NCBI GenBank assembly: GCA_001314705.1
Contig: LJSU01000025.1
Coordinates: 62,001 to 126,000 of the forward strand
DNA: 64,000 nucleotides
DNA from: Rhodobacteraceae bacterium HLUCCO07
GTDB lineage: Bacteria > Pseudomonadota > Alphaproteobacteria > Rhodobacterales > Rhodobacteraceae
Reading direction: 5' to 3'
In this document: positions 17,347 through 25,796 of the stretch, in pieces
Layout of the letters: the number at the start of each line of letters is the position of its first letter
How positions within the stretch are numbered: the stretch's first letter is position 1
Position numbers and translations under genes: made by a program
Notes under the pieces: generated by a model
What the model was told of the DNA's origin: nothing
The model's database searches: none
What the model saw: the letters and a program-made list of their open reading frames with translations, nothing else

Positions 17347-17877
17347 GAGGAAGTCCTTGTCCTTTCTTGCCTGGTTCCGGGCGCGGCCATGGGGCAGCGC
17401 CGCAAGATGCGAGAGGGTGTCGGGGTGATCTGAACAGGTTCCGGGTATCCTGTTGGTGGATTTTCCGCTTCGGTTCCGCCGCTACCGCCTCGGGCATCGG
17501 CTGGCCGGAGTAGGCTTGATCCGGGGTCTTTCCGTCAAGTGATGAATGTGGGCGGCGGGGTTGGCAGGGGCCGAAGCCACGGCGCACCGCGCCGGTCACG
17601 GCCGTCCATGTTTCGCGTGTCGCGGGCGAAAGCGCCTTGATCATCTCGTGGTCGGGTGCCGCGCCCGTGACGGTATCGCGATGCAGGATCTGCCCCTCGC
17701 GCCTCAGCAGGTTTTCGCCGACGGCGAACCAACGTCGGAAGGGTGGCAACCCGGAAACGGCGTGCCGGATGGCGGAGCGCCCCGGGGCTGTCATGGAAAG
17801 ACCTTGAAATGAGGCCCTGTTCGGGCAGAAATGACCAGGCACGGCCCGGTTCTTTCGAACCGGGGGCGCGGAGTTCA
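17347..17877. other. Spacer with IS3 remnant and no intact gene
   Basis: 531 bases between the divergent VWA and SH3-like genes. The part nearest the VWA gene carries the transposase remnant at 17440-17563. The part from about 17565 to 17800 has an open minus-strand frame without recognisable homology. It must hold the promoters of both flanking genes. Confidence 0.5.
17440..17563 (-). pseudogene. IS3-family transposase C-terminal remnant
   Basis: The minus strand encodes PRRPHSSLDGKTPDQAYSGQ, which matches the C-terminal end of IS3-type OrfB transposases (RPHSSLGYKTPxEVY type). No DDE catalytic core or OrfA is present upstream, and the frame runs on into the VWA gene without a stop. It is therefore a short relic, not an active element. 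It lies inside the segment that separates the DUF3576 gene from leuS, consistent with past insertion. Confidence 0.7.
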
Positions 17878-18702
17878 ATGAGCAAGGCCATGGAGTTGAA
17901 ATTGGCAATCAGCGGGGCAACCAGGGCCATGCCAGGCAGGCGCAGAAGGCTCGCAAGCAAGGTTCGGGCACTTGCGGTCATGGTCGCCGCCCTGTGCGGG
18001 ACGGGGCCGGTTCTGGGCGAGGCCGACGGGCCGGATGCCTGGCGCGTGGTGGGCGTGGCGCCCGATGACAGCCTGAATGCGCGGATGGGGCCGGGAACCG
18101 ACTACATGGTGATCGGAACCTTCGACCACGATGCGCGCGGCCTGATCCAGATCACCTGCGTGCCGCTCTTGCCGGCGGGCATCTATCACGGTCTGAGCGA
18201 GGAAGAGCGGCAATCCCTGCCGCCGCGCTGGTGCCTGATGCGGAGCCCCGATTTCAGCGTCGAAGGCTGGGTATCGCAGCGATTCATCGAGGAAGATCCG
18301 GGCGCGGCCGGGGCTGCGGACGGCGAAGGCGACCCCGTTCTGCGCATGGCGCGCGACCGGGCCGAGGCGCTTTACCGGGACCATATGCGAAGCCTGAGTG
18401 ACGCAAGCGTCACCAGCCCCGTGCATGACGACCGCGCGGCGCAGTTCTTCACCGGGTCGCTGGCGCGCGAACTTGGGAACAGGCACCCCGACGCCGATCC
18501 GCTTTTCGACGCGCAGGATACCGGGATTTCCGATCTCCGGGTCGCGCTCGATGCCGAGCAACCGGTGTTTCGCGGCATGATCACGGTCAATGTGGATTTC
18601 CGCAACTTCGGGCGGTCGCAGCGGGCGGTGGCGCGTTTGCGCGTGGAGAATGGCAGTCCGCGCATCATCCGCATCGAGCACGACGGCTGGACCTTGGAAT
18701 AG
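17878..18702 (+). CDS. Secreted SH3-like domain protein
   Basis: Protein of 274 residues. After a basic N-region (MPGRRRRLASKVR within the first 30 residues) comes a hydrophobic signal segment, ALAVMVAALCGTGPVLG. A bacterial SH3-like domain follows (WRVVGVAPDDSLNARMGPG, typical of SH3_3), with two cysteines (CVPLL and RWCLM) that may form a disulfide. The C-terminal half has no family I recognise. ATG at 17878 has GGAG five bases upstream; ATG at 17929 would give a shorter, more standard signal peptide and is a real alternative. It lies next to the IS3 remnant. Confidence 0.75.
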   Translation: MSKAMELKLAISGATRAMPGRRRRLASKVRALAVMVAALCGTGPVLGEADGPDAWRVVGVAPDDSLNARMGPGTDYMVIGTFDHDARGLIQITCVPLLPAGIYHGLSEEERQSLPPRWCLMRSPDFSVEGWVSQRFIEEDPGAAGAADGEGDPVLRMARDRAEALYRDHMRSLSDASVTSPVHDDRAAQFFTGSLARELGNRHPDADPLFDAQDTGISDLRVALDAEQPVFRGMITVNVDFRNFGRSQRAVARLRVENGSPRIIRIEHDGWTLE

Positions 18703-18918
18703 CCCGGGCCGGTCCGACCGCCGGGGCGGCCCGCCGGCAATCGCTGAAATACAGTGCGGGATAATCCGCTCCTCGCGACCCGTGGAGGCGCCTGCCTGCG
18801 GCCGGGTGCGGCGCTTGGGACATGGGGCGGGGGGCAAACCGACCGGAATGGGCTTTCCATTCGTGGCGGAAAACCGCTATCACCCCGGCCAAAGACCATG
18901 TGAAAAAGGCCCGACAAG

Positions 18919-21462
18919 ATGACGCGCTATTCCGCCGCCGAGATCGAAGCAAGATGGCAGGACGCCTGGGACAAGGCCGGGGTGTTCCGTGCCGCGAGGG
19001 ACAAGAGCAAGCCGAAATACTATGTGCTCGAGATGTTTCCCTATCCGTCCGGGCGCATCCACATGGGGCATGTGCGCAATTACACGATGGGCGACGTGAT
19101 CGCGCGTTACAAGATCGCCAACGGGTTCAACGTGTTGCACCCGATGGGGTGGGACGCGTTCGGGATGCCCGCGGAAAACGCCGCGATGGCGAGCGGTGGA
19201 CACCCCAAGGACTGGACCTATGGCAACATCGCCGACATGCGCGGGCAGATGAAGCCGCTGGGCCTTTCCATCGACTGGAGCCGCGAGTTCGCCACGTGTG
19301 ACCCGGAATATTACGGCCAGCAGCAGGCGCTCTTTCTCGATTTCCTCGACAAGGGGCTGGTTTACCGCAAGGAGGCGGTGGTCAACTGGGACCCGGTGGA
19401 CATGACCGTTCTGGCCAACGAACAGGTGATCGACGGCAAGGGCTGGCGCTCGGGCGCGGAGGTTGAGCGGCGCGAGTTGACGCAATGGTTCTTCAGGATC
19501 AGCGATTTCTCGGGCGAGTTGCTGGAGGCGCTGGACGGGCTTGAGAACTGGCCCGCCAAGGTTCGCACCATGCAGGAGAACTGGATCGGAAAATCGCGCG
19601 GCCTGCAGTTTTCGTTCGAGCGCGTGGATGGCGGGCAGATCGAGGTTTACACGACCCGGCCCGACACGCTCTTGGGGGCGAGTTTTGTCGGGATTTCGCC
19701 CGATCACCCGCTGGCCCGCGAGCTTGAGGCAAAAGACCCCGAGGTGGCGAAAGCCGTCGCCGCCATGCGCAAGGGCGGCACCACGGAAGAGGCGATCGAG
19801 AAGGCCGAAAAGCTGGGCCATGACACGGGGCTCAAGGTGCGCCATCCGCTCGACCCCGATTGGGAATTGCCGGTCTGGATCGCCAATTTCATCCTGATGG
19901 ATTACGGCACCGGCGCGATTTTCGGCGTGCCCGCGCATGACCAGCGCGACCTCGATTTCTGCCGCAAGTATGACCTGCCGGTGATCGACACGTTCTTTGC
20001 GCTGGACGATCCGAAACCGGTGGGAAACGAGGCGTTCGTGCCGCCCAAGAGCGAGAAGGTGAAATGGGTCGATCATTTCACCGGGATCGACGTGGCGACC
20101 GGGCAGGAGGCGATCGACGCCACCATTGATTTCGCCGAGGCGCAGGGCTGGGGCAAGGGTGTGACCCAGTATCGGCTGCGCGACTGGGGGCTATCGCGGC
20201 AACGCTACTGGGGCTGTCCGATCCCGGTGGTGCATTGCGACGCCTGCGGCGTGGTGCCCGAGAAGAAAGAGAACCTGCCCATCCGCCTGCCCGATGACGT
20301 GTCGTTCGATGTGCCGGGCAACCCGCTCGACCGGCACCCGACATGGCGCGATTGCGCCTGCCCCGCCTGTGGCAAGCCCGCGCGGCGCGAAACCGACACG
20401 ATGGACACATTCGTTGATTCGTCGTGGTATTTCGCGCGCTTTACCGCGCCGCGTGCCGAAACGCCCACGGTGATGGAAGAGGCCGAATACTGGATGAACG
20501 TGGACCAGTATATCGGCGGGATCGAACATGCGATCCTGCACCTGCTTTATTCGCGCTTCTTTGCACGGGCGATGCATATCTGTGGCCACCTGCCCGAGAA
20601 GTCGAAAGAGCCTTTCGATGCGCTCTTCACGCAAGGGATGGTGACCCACGCGATCTACCAGACGCGCGATGCCAATGGGCGGCCGGTCTATCATTACCCC
20701 GAGGAGGTCGAGCTGCGCGACGGCAAGGCATTCCTCAAGGACGGGCGCGAGGTCGAGATCGTGCCGTCGGCCAAGATGTCGAAATCCAAGATGAACGTGG
20801 TCGATCCGATCAACATCATCTCGAGTTTCGGGGCCGATACCGCGCGCTGGTTCGTATTGTCGGACAGCCCGCCGGAGCGTGACGTGGAATGGACCGCGTC
20901 GGGGGCCGAGGCAGCGTTCAAGCACCTGAGCCGGGTCTGGCGGATTGCGTCCGACGCGGCCGGGTCGGACGCGCCCGCGTCGGACGCGGACGAGGCGCTT
21001 GCGCGCGAGATGCACAAGGCGATCCATGACGTGACCATGGGGATCGAGAGTTTCGGCTTCAACGCGGCAATCGCACGGCTTTACGCCTTTACCAACGCGA
21101 TCCAGAAATCGCAGGCGGGCGCCGAGGCGAAACGCGCGGCCCTCAGGGTTCTGGCGCAGCTGATGAGCCCGATGACCCCGCACCTGTCCGAATCGGTTTG
21201 GGAAATGCTGGGCGGTCAGGGGCTGGTGATCAACGCGCCCTGGCCCCGTGCAGACGAGGCGATGCTCGTTGAGGAGAGCGTGACCATGCCGATTCAGATC
21301 AACGGCAAGCGGCGGGCGGAGATCAGCGTGGCCAAGGACATGGACAAGGCAGAGGTTGAAAAGCTGGCGCTGGCGACGGATGCTGTGCAAAGGGCGCTCG
21401 ATGGGGGCAGCCCGAAAAAGGTGATCGTCGTGCCGGGGCGGATCGTGAATGTGGTGGTCTAG
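18919..21462 (+). CDS. leuS: Leucyl-tRNA synthetase
   Basis: Class I aminoacyl-tRNA synthetase of 847 residues. The HIGH-type motif is [11 protein letters not shown] (HMGH at 48-51) and the KMSKS motif is intact at 619-623. The CP1 editing domain lies between them, with [20 protein letters not shown] zinc-ribbon-like segment holds CDACG and CPACG. Full length for bacterial LeuRS. The stop lies inside the start of lptE (14-base overlap), so leuS, lptE and holA form one operon. Confidence 0.97.
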   Translation: MTRYSAAEIEARWQDAWDKAGVFRAARDKSKPKYYVLEMFPYPSGRIHMGHVRNYTMGDVIARYKIANGFNVLHPMGWDAFGMPAENAAMASGGHPKDWTYGNIADMRGQMKPLGLSIDWSREFATCDPEYYGQQQALFLDFLDKGLVYRKEAVVNWDPVDMTVLANEQVIDGKGWRSGAEVERRELTQWFFRISDFSGELLEALDGLENWPAKVRTMQENWIGKSRGLQFSFERVDGGQIEVYTTRPDTLLGASFVGISPDHPLARELEAKDPEVAKAVAAMRKGGTTEEAIEKAEKLGHDTGLKVRHPLDPDWELPVWIANFILMDYGTGAIFGVPAHDQRDLDFCRKYDLPVIDTFFALDDPKPVGNEAFVPPKSEKVKWVDHFTGIDVATGQEAIDATIDFAEAQGWGKGVTQYRLRDWGLSRQRYWGCPIPVVHCDACGVVPEKKENLPIRLPDDVSFDVPGNPLDRHPTWRDCACPACGKPARRETDTMDTFVDSSWYFARFTAPRAETPTVMEEAEYWMNVDQYIGGIEHAILHLLYSRFFARAMHICGHLPEKSKEPFDALFTQGMVTHAIYQTRDANGRPVYHYPEEVELRDGKAFLKDGREVEIVPSAKMSKSKMNVVDPINIISSFGADTARWFVLSDSPPERDVEWTASGAEAAFKHLSRVWRIASDAAGSDAPASDADEALAREMHKAIHDVTMGIESFGFNAAIARLYAFTNAIQKSQAGAEAKRAALRVLAQLMSPMTPHLSESVWEMLGGQGLVINAPWPRADEAMLVEESVTMPIQINGKRRAEISVAKDMDKAEVEKLALATDAVQRALDGGSPKKVIVVPGRIVNVVV

Positions 21463-21934
21463 AAGAACCTTCCTTTTGGGTGCGCTTGCGCTGCCCGGTT
21501 GCGGGTTCGCACCCGCCTATGGGCCGGAGGGCACGGCGGGGCGGTTGCAGGGCACGATCCTGATCGACGCGCCGCAGGACCGGAACGGCTATCTGCTGGT
21601 GCGCCATCTCGAGGACCGTCTGGGCCGGGCGGCGGCGCCGCGCTATGGGCTGTCGCTGGCACTCGATATCGAGCGCGACCGGATGGCGGTCGCGGCCGAC
21701 AACATCACGACGCGGTTCAACCTGATCGGGCGGGCGCGATATGTGCTGCGCGACATGGAGGACGACCGGGAACTGGCATCGGGCAACGTCGAATCGTTCA
21801 CCGGCTATTCCGCCACCGGATCGACCGCCGCCACCCAGACGGCCGAGGCCGATGCGCATGAGCGGTTGATGACGATCCTGGGCGACCAGATCGTCACGCG
21901 GCTGATGGCGGCGTCGGGGGATTTGCCGGAATGA
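21449..21934 (+). CDS. lptE: LPS-assembly lipoprotein LptE
   Basis: Lipoprotein of 161 residues. [20 protein letters not shown] has a twin-Arg-like start and a lipobox with Cys18. The mature part ([34 protein letters not shown], then a repeated beta pattern ending in RLMAAS) matches the alphaproteobacterial LptE family, the plug of the outer-membrane LPS translocon with LptD. It overlaps leuS by 14 bases and holA by four, which fixes its place in the leuS-lptE-holA operon. Confidence 0.88.
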   Translation: MWWSRRTFLLGALALPGCGFAPAYGPEGTAGRLQGTILIDAPQDRNGYLLVRHLEDRLGRAAAPRYGLSLALDIERDRMAVAADNITTRFNLIGRARYVLRDMEDDRELASGNVESFTGYSATGSTAATQTAEADAHERLMTILGDQIVTRLMAASGDLPE

Positions 21935-22962
21935 AACTGTCGGGGCGGCAGGCGGCGGGCTATTTCGCGCGGCCCGAACCGGGGCGCACCGGATTGTTGA
22001 TCTTCGGCGCGGATGCGATGCGCGTGGCGCTGCGGCGGCAGGAGGTGATTGCCGCGCTCATCGGTCCGGGTGGCGACGAGGAAATGCGGCTTACGCGTAT
22101 GCAGGGGGCCGAGCTGCGCAAGGACCCGGCGATGCTTCTCGATGCGATCAAGGCGCAGGGTTTCTTTCCGGGGCCGCGCGTGGCCTTTGTCGAGGATGCG
22201 ACCGACGGGCTCTCGGACGTGATCGCGGCGGGCCTGAGCGAATGGCGCGAGGGCGACGCGCAGGTGATCGTGACGGCGGGGGCGCTCAATGCCCGCTCGA
22301 AGCTGCGCAAGCTGTTCGAAGGGCACAGGAATGCCTATGCGGTGGGGCTTTATGACGACCCGCCGGGGCGTGACGAGATCGAGGCGGAACTGGCCCGTGC
22401 CGGGCTGGGTGAGGTCACGCCCGACGCGATGGGCGCGCTGACCGCGCTGGCGCGCGAGCTGGGGCCGGGGGATTTCCGCCAGACCATCGAGAAACTGGCG
22501 CTTTACCGGCTGGGCGAGCCCGGGGCGGTGGGCGTCGAGGATGTGGCGGCCTGTGCGCCGCTCTCGGTCGAGGCGGGCGTGGACGACGTGCTCAACCTCG
22601 TGGCCGAGGGGCAGATGGGCGAGATCGGCCCGGTGATGCAGCGGCTGACGGCGCAGGGGGTGGCGCCGGTAACGCTCAGCATCGGGGCGATGCGGCATTT
22701 CAAGGCGCTTTACACCGCGGCGAGCGATCCGGCCGGCGCGGCGCAGGGCATCGCCCGGATGCGCCCGCCGATCTTTGGCCCGCGCCGCGACCGGATGCTG
22801 CGGCAGGCGCAGGGCTGGGGGGCGGACAAGCTCGAAACCGCGCTGGGGCTGATCACCGACACCGACCTCACATTGCGCAGCGCCGCCCAGCGCGCACCGG
22901 CCATGGCGCTCGTCGAGCGGTGTTTCCTGCGGCTGGCCGGGCTGGCCAGGGCGCGGCGGTGA
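21931..22962 (+). CDS. holA: DNA polymerase III subunit delta
   Basis: Clamp-loader delta subunit of 343 residues, which opens the beta sliding clamp. Features seen: GLLIFGADAMRVALRRQEVI (N-terminal start of the AAA-like fold without a Walker A), ARVAFVEDATD-type strand, LTALARELGPGDFRQTIEKLALY and the C-terminal helical collar ending LVERCFLRLAGLARARR. Length fits the alphaproteobacterial family. It overlaps lptE by four bases. A long inverted repeat follows the stop. Confidence 0.88.
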   Translation: MKLSGRQAAGYFARPEPGRTGLLIFGADAMRVALRRQEVIAALIGPGGDEEMRLTRMQGAELRKDPAMLLDAIKAQGFFPGPRVAFVEDATDGLSDVIAAGLSEWREGDAQVIVTAGALNARSKLRKLFEGHRNAYAVGLYDDPPGRDEIEAELARAGLGEVTPDAMGALTALARELGPGDFRQTIEKLALYRLGEPGAVGVEDVAACAPLSVEAGVDDVLNLVAEGQMGEIGPVMQRLTAQGVAPVTLSIGAMRHFKALYTAASDPAGAAQGIARMRPPIFGPRRDRMLRQAQGWGADKLETALGLITDTDLTLRSAAQRAPAMALVERCFLRLAGLARARR

Positions 22963-22988
22963 GGTGAGGCCCGCCCGGGGCGCTTGCG

Positions 22989-23055
22989 GCCCGGGCAGCG
23001 CCCGACCCGCCCCATGGGCGGGCGCTTCGCACCCACCCCGGGCCGGGCGCTGCCC
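22989..23055. repeat. Palindromic intergenic element after holA
   Basis: Arms at 22993-23007 and 23041-23055 match as an inverted repeat at 14 of 15 positions, and an inner CCGCCC-CAT-GGGCGG hairpin sits between them. The 20 bases at 22989-23008 occur identically, inverted, at 51984-52003. There is no T run, so it is not a classical terminator. Confidence 0.6.
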
Positions 23056-23163
23056 TCTCGTTGGGCTGTGCTGACCCTCCGTTCCCCGCATGACGCACCG
23101 TCGTGCTGGTGCAGGCGGCGCAGCCGGGGCAATGTGGCGCGGGAAACAGGAGAGGGGCAGACC

Positions 23164-23748
23164 ATGTACGAAGTGATCGGGAACACGCAAAGCCGGGCCT
23201 TCCGGGTGATGTGGCTTCTGGAGGAGCTGGGGCAGGAATACATCCACACGCCCGACAAGCCGCGCAGCGGGCGGGCGGCGGAGTTGAACCCGTCGGGCAA
23301 GATCCCGGTGTTTTGCGATGGCGACGCGGTGCTGACCGATTCGACCGCGATCATGACCTATCTTGCCGACAAGCATCAGGTCTTGACCCATCCCTGTGGC
23401 ACGGTGGAGCGGGCGAAGCAGGACGCGCTCACCCATCAGATCCTGGACGAGATCGACGGGGTGCTTTGGGTGGCGGCGCGGCACAGCATGATCCTGCCCG
23501 AAGAGCGGCGCGTGCCCGAGGTCAAGGACAGCCTGCGCTGGGAGTTCGAGCGCAACGCCGCCCATATCGCCGAGCGTTTGGAAGGCCCGTTCCTGATGGG
23601 CGACAAGATGACCGTGCCGGACATCATCCTGACCCATTGCCTGAACTGGGCGTTTGCATCGAAATTCACCCACGATCAGGAGAAACTTCTGGCCTATGCC
23701 AAGGCGATGCGCGGGCGTGATGCGTTCAAGGCGGCGGCCGGGAAATAG
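23164..23748 (+). CDS. Glutathione S-transferase family protein
   Basis: GST of 194 residues. N-terminal thioredoxin-like domain with RAFRVMWLLEELGQEY, the cis-Pro in SGKIPVF and DSTAIMTYLADKH; C-terminal all-helical domain with FLMGDKMTVPDIILTHCLNW, the usual N-cap region. The strong AGGAGAGGGG ribosome-binding site before ATG 23164 decides the start. The substrate is unknown. It lies 30 bases before the cytidylyltransferase gene on the same strand, but a functional link is not evident. Confidence 0.87.
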   Translation: MYEVIGNTQSRAFRVMWLLEELGQEYIHTPDKPRSGRAAELNPSGKIPVFCDGDAVLTDSTAIMTYLADKHQVLTHPCGTVERAKQDALTHQILDEIDGVLWVAARHSMILPEERRVPEVKDSLRWEFERNAAHIAERLEGPFLMGDKMTVPDIILTHCLNWAFASKFTHDQEKLLAYAKAMRGRDAFKAAAGK

Positions 23749-23778
23749 CGGGCCATCCGGGGCCCGGAGGGGAGCGAC

Positions 23779-24519
23779 ATGATTCTGGGTCACATCGGGG
23801 TGCGCAAGGGGTCCAAGGGCGTGCCGGGCAAGAATTTCAAGCCGCTGTGCGGCAAGCCCCTGATCGACTGGTCGCTTGAGCCGCTCGTGGCCAATCCCCG
23901 CGTGGGGGCGGTGGTGGTGTCGACCGATGATCCGGTGATCCGCGATCATGCGCTGGGCATGGGCACGCTCGATATCGGGCTGCGCCCGGACGACCTGGCC
24001 ACCGATGCCGCGCCGAAATGGGGGGTCTGGCAACATGCGCTTGAGGCGGCGGAGGCCGCGCTGGGGCGCGAGGTGACGGCATTTCTCGATCTCGACGCGA
24101 CGCTGCCCCTGCGCCTGCCCGAGGATATCGACGGGGCGCTCGATCTTTACGAGGCCGAGCGGCCGGACATGGTGATGTCGGTCTGCGAGGCGCGCAAGAA
24201 TCCCTATTTCAACCTTGTCGAACCGGATGAAAGCGGCGCGCTGCATGTCTCCAAGCCGCTGCCCGGCGGGGTCTGGGCGCGGCAGGCGGCGCCGACGGTT
24301 TACGAGCATGTGGGCGTGGTTTACGTGCTGGCCCCCGATTACCTGCGCCGGGCCAGGTCGATTTATGACGGGCGGGTGATCCCCTATGTGGTGCCCGCCG
24401 AACGCTCGGTCGATATCGACAATCCGTTCGATTTCCGGCTGGTCGAACTCCTGATGCGCGAACGGCTGGCATCGGGCGACGCGATCAACCCGATACCCCC
24501 CATCCCGCCAGCGACCTGA
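23779..24519 (+). CDS. CMP-nonulosonate (acylneuraminate) cytidylyltransferase
   Basis: Nucleotidyltransferase of 246 residues that activates a nonulosonic acid with CTP to give the CMP-sugar. The N-terminal signature GVRKGSKGVPGKNFKPLCGKP is the CTP loop of the NeuA/LegF/PseF group, and VVVSTDDPVIRDHA and FLDLDATLPLR follow. The KdsB-type start is absent, so it is closer to sialic or legionaminic acid synthetases than to the Kdo enzyme. Its 3' end overlaps the convergent GT30 gene by 35 bases. neuC and neuB lie 3-7 kb further on. Confidence 0.85.
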   Translation: MILGHIGVRKGSKGVPGKNFKPLCGKPLIDWSLEPLVANPRVGAVVVSTDDPVIRDHALGMGTLDIGLRPDDLATDAAPKWGVWQHALEAAEAALGREVTAFLDLDATLPLRLPEDIDGALDLYEAERPDMVMSVCEARKNPYFNLVEPDESGALHVSKPLPGGVWARQAAPTVYEHVGVVYVLAPDYLRRARSIYDGRVIPYVVPAERSVDIDNPFDFRLVELLMRERLASGDAINPIPPIPPAT

Positions 24520-25783
24520 GGGTCTTGTCGACCGCGCCCGCGTGATCGGCCAGGAAGGCGTCGATCCTTTCTTTCGTGGGCAGCGCGTCAGACAGGACCG
24601 CGCCGGGCAATTCCTGCGCCGTGACCTGCCGGGCGACGCCGGCCGCGATGGCCTCGGTTGCGGGATACTCGATGGTCCAGATCTCGGGGCCGACGATCAC
24701 CGGCTTGCCCAGCGCCAGTGGCTCGATGATGTTGTGCGAGCCGCGCGGATGAAAGCCGCCGCCGGTCACCGAAAGGTCGCCCATGGCGAGATAGAAATAC
24801 ATCTCGCCCAGGGAATCGCCCAGCAGCACGTCGATCCGTGGCGTTTCGGTGAGTTCCAGCGAATCGTCGAGGATCGCGGAGCGGCGGGCAAGGCGCAGCC
24901 CCGCCTGGGCGAGCCTTTGGGCCACCGCGTCGAACCGTTCGGGCGCGCGCGGGACAAACACGAAAAATGCCTTGTCAGAGATGGATTTCACCGTTTCGAC
25001 AAAGAACTCCTCCTCGCCCTCGATGACCGAAGCCAGCGTGATCACCCGCCGGTCGCCCGCCAACGCCGCGCGGGCCGCGCGGGCCGCGCGCAGCTGTTCG
25101 GGGGGGATCGGTTGTTCAAAGCGCATCTCGCCTGTCACGGCGACGCTTCGTTGCCCGAGAGCGCGGAACCGTTCGGCCTGAAGCTCCGATTTCACCATCA
25201 CGCCCGCAAAGCCCGGCACCAGCAGCGCCGGCGAGAGGAACTTCTTGCGATCGCGCTCGAAGCTGCGGACCGGGTACTGCCCGTTGCACAGGTAAAGCGG
25301 CACGTTCGCGCGGCGGCTCGCGGTGATCATGCCGGGCCAGAACTCGACCTCCATCACCAGGCCGAATTTCGGCCGGAAGGCGCGAAAGAAGCGTCTGAAG
25401 GCGAGGCCATAGTCGAACGGCACGTAAACCGCCGAGAGGCGTTCCGCCGCGATCTCGGCGGCAAAGACCTTTTCCGTTTCGCGCAGGCCCGCGGGGGTGA
25501 AATGGGTGGTCACCACATGTTCGCCCTGCTCCAGGAACGCGCGGATCAGCGGCACCGCCGAGCGCAACTCGCCGAGCGAGACCGCATGGACCCAGACATG
25601 CGGAATGCCGCGCCTTGCGTGGCGCCCGAACCGTTGCTCCAGCCGCTGGGCATAGAGCGGATCGCGCCGCCCGCGTCGCCAGAGATAGGTCAGCATCACC
25701 GGCATGAGCAAGACCCAGCCCAGGCGCCAGAGCACGAGAAAGGCGCGAAGCCTGAGCGGTTTGGTCCAGGGTGAAATGGGCAA
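24485..25783 (-). CDS. GT30 glycosyltransferase, Kdo-transferase-like (paralogue A)
   Basis: Protein of 432 residues with the WaaA/KdtA layout: an N-terminal hydrophobic anchor (about 15-33), the catalytic-base motif HVWVHAVSLGELRSAV (Glu in SLGE), EVEFWPGMI, and a C-terminal CMP-sugar site TGGGFHPRGSHNIIEPLALG. WaaA moves Kdo from CMP-Kdo to lipid A on the inner membrane. Here the C-terminal loop differs from the usual GGS...GGHNPLEP, so donor or acceptor may differ. It lies 13 bases downstream of paralogue B, its probable co-transcribed partner, and is next to a CMP-nonulosonate synthetase gene. Confidence 0.85.
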   Translation of the reverse strand: MPISPWTKPLRLRAFLVLWRLGWVLLMPVMLTYLWRRGRRDPLYAQRLEQRFGRHARRGIPHVWVHAVSLGELRSAVPLIRAFLEQGEHVVTTHFTPAGLRETEKVFAAEIAAERLSAVYVPFDYGLAFRRFFRAFRPKFGLVMEVEFWPGMITASRRANVPLYLCNGQYPVRSFERDRKKFLSPALLVPGFAGVMVKSELQAERFRALGQRSVAVTGEMRFEQPIPPEQLRAARAARAALAGDRRVITLASVIEGEEEFFVETVKSISDKAFFVFVPRAPERFDAVAQRLAQAGLRLARRSAILDDSLELTETPRIDVLLGDSLGEMYFYLAMGDLSVTGGGFHPRGSHNIIEPLALGKPVIVGPEIWTIEYPATEAIAAGVARQVTAQELPGAVLSDALPTKERIDAFLADHAGAVDKTLRSLAGWGVSG

Positions 25784-25796
25784 GGGCAGAGCCTGT

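Noticed and set aside
17565-17877. Continuation of the transposase remnant upstream into a full gene
   Set aside because: No DDE residues or helix-turn-helix part of IS3 OrfA/OrfB is recognisable there; only the C-terminal tail matches.
21805-24309. An 834-codon minus-strand open frame opposite lptE, holA, GST and CMP-synthetase genes
   Set aside because: It spans four well-supported genes on the other strand and has low-complexity His/Arg/Pro composition.
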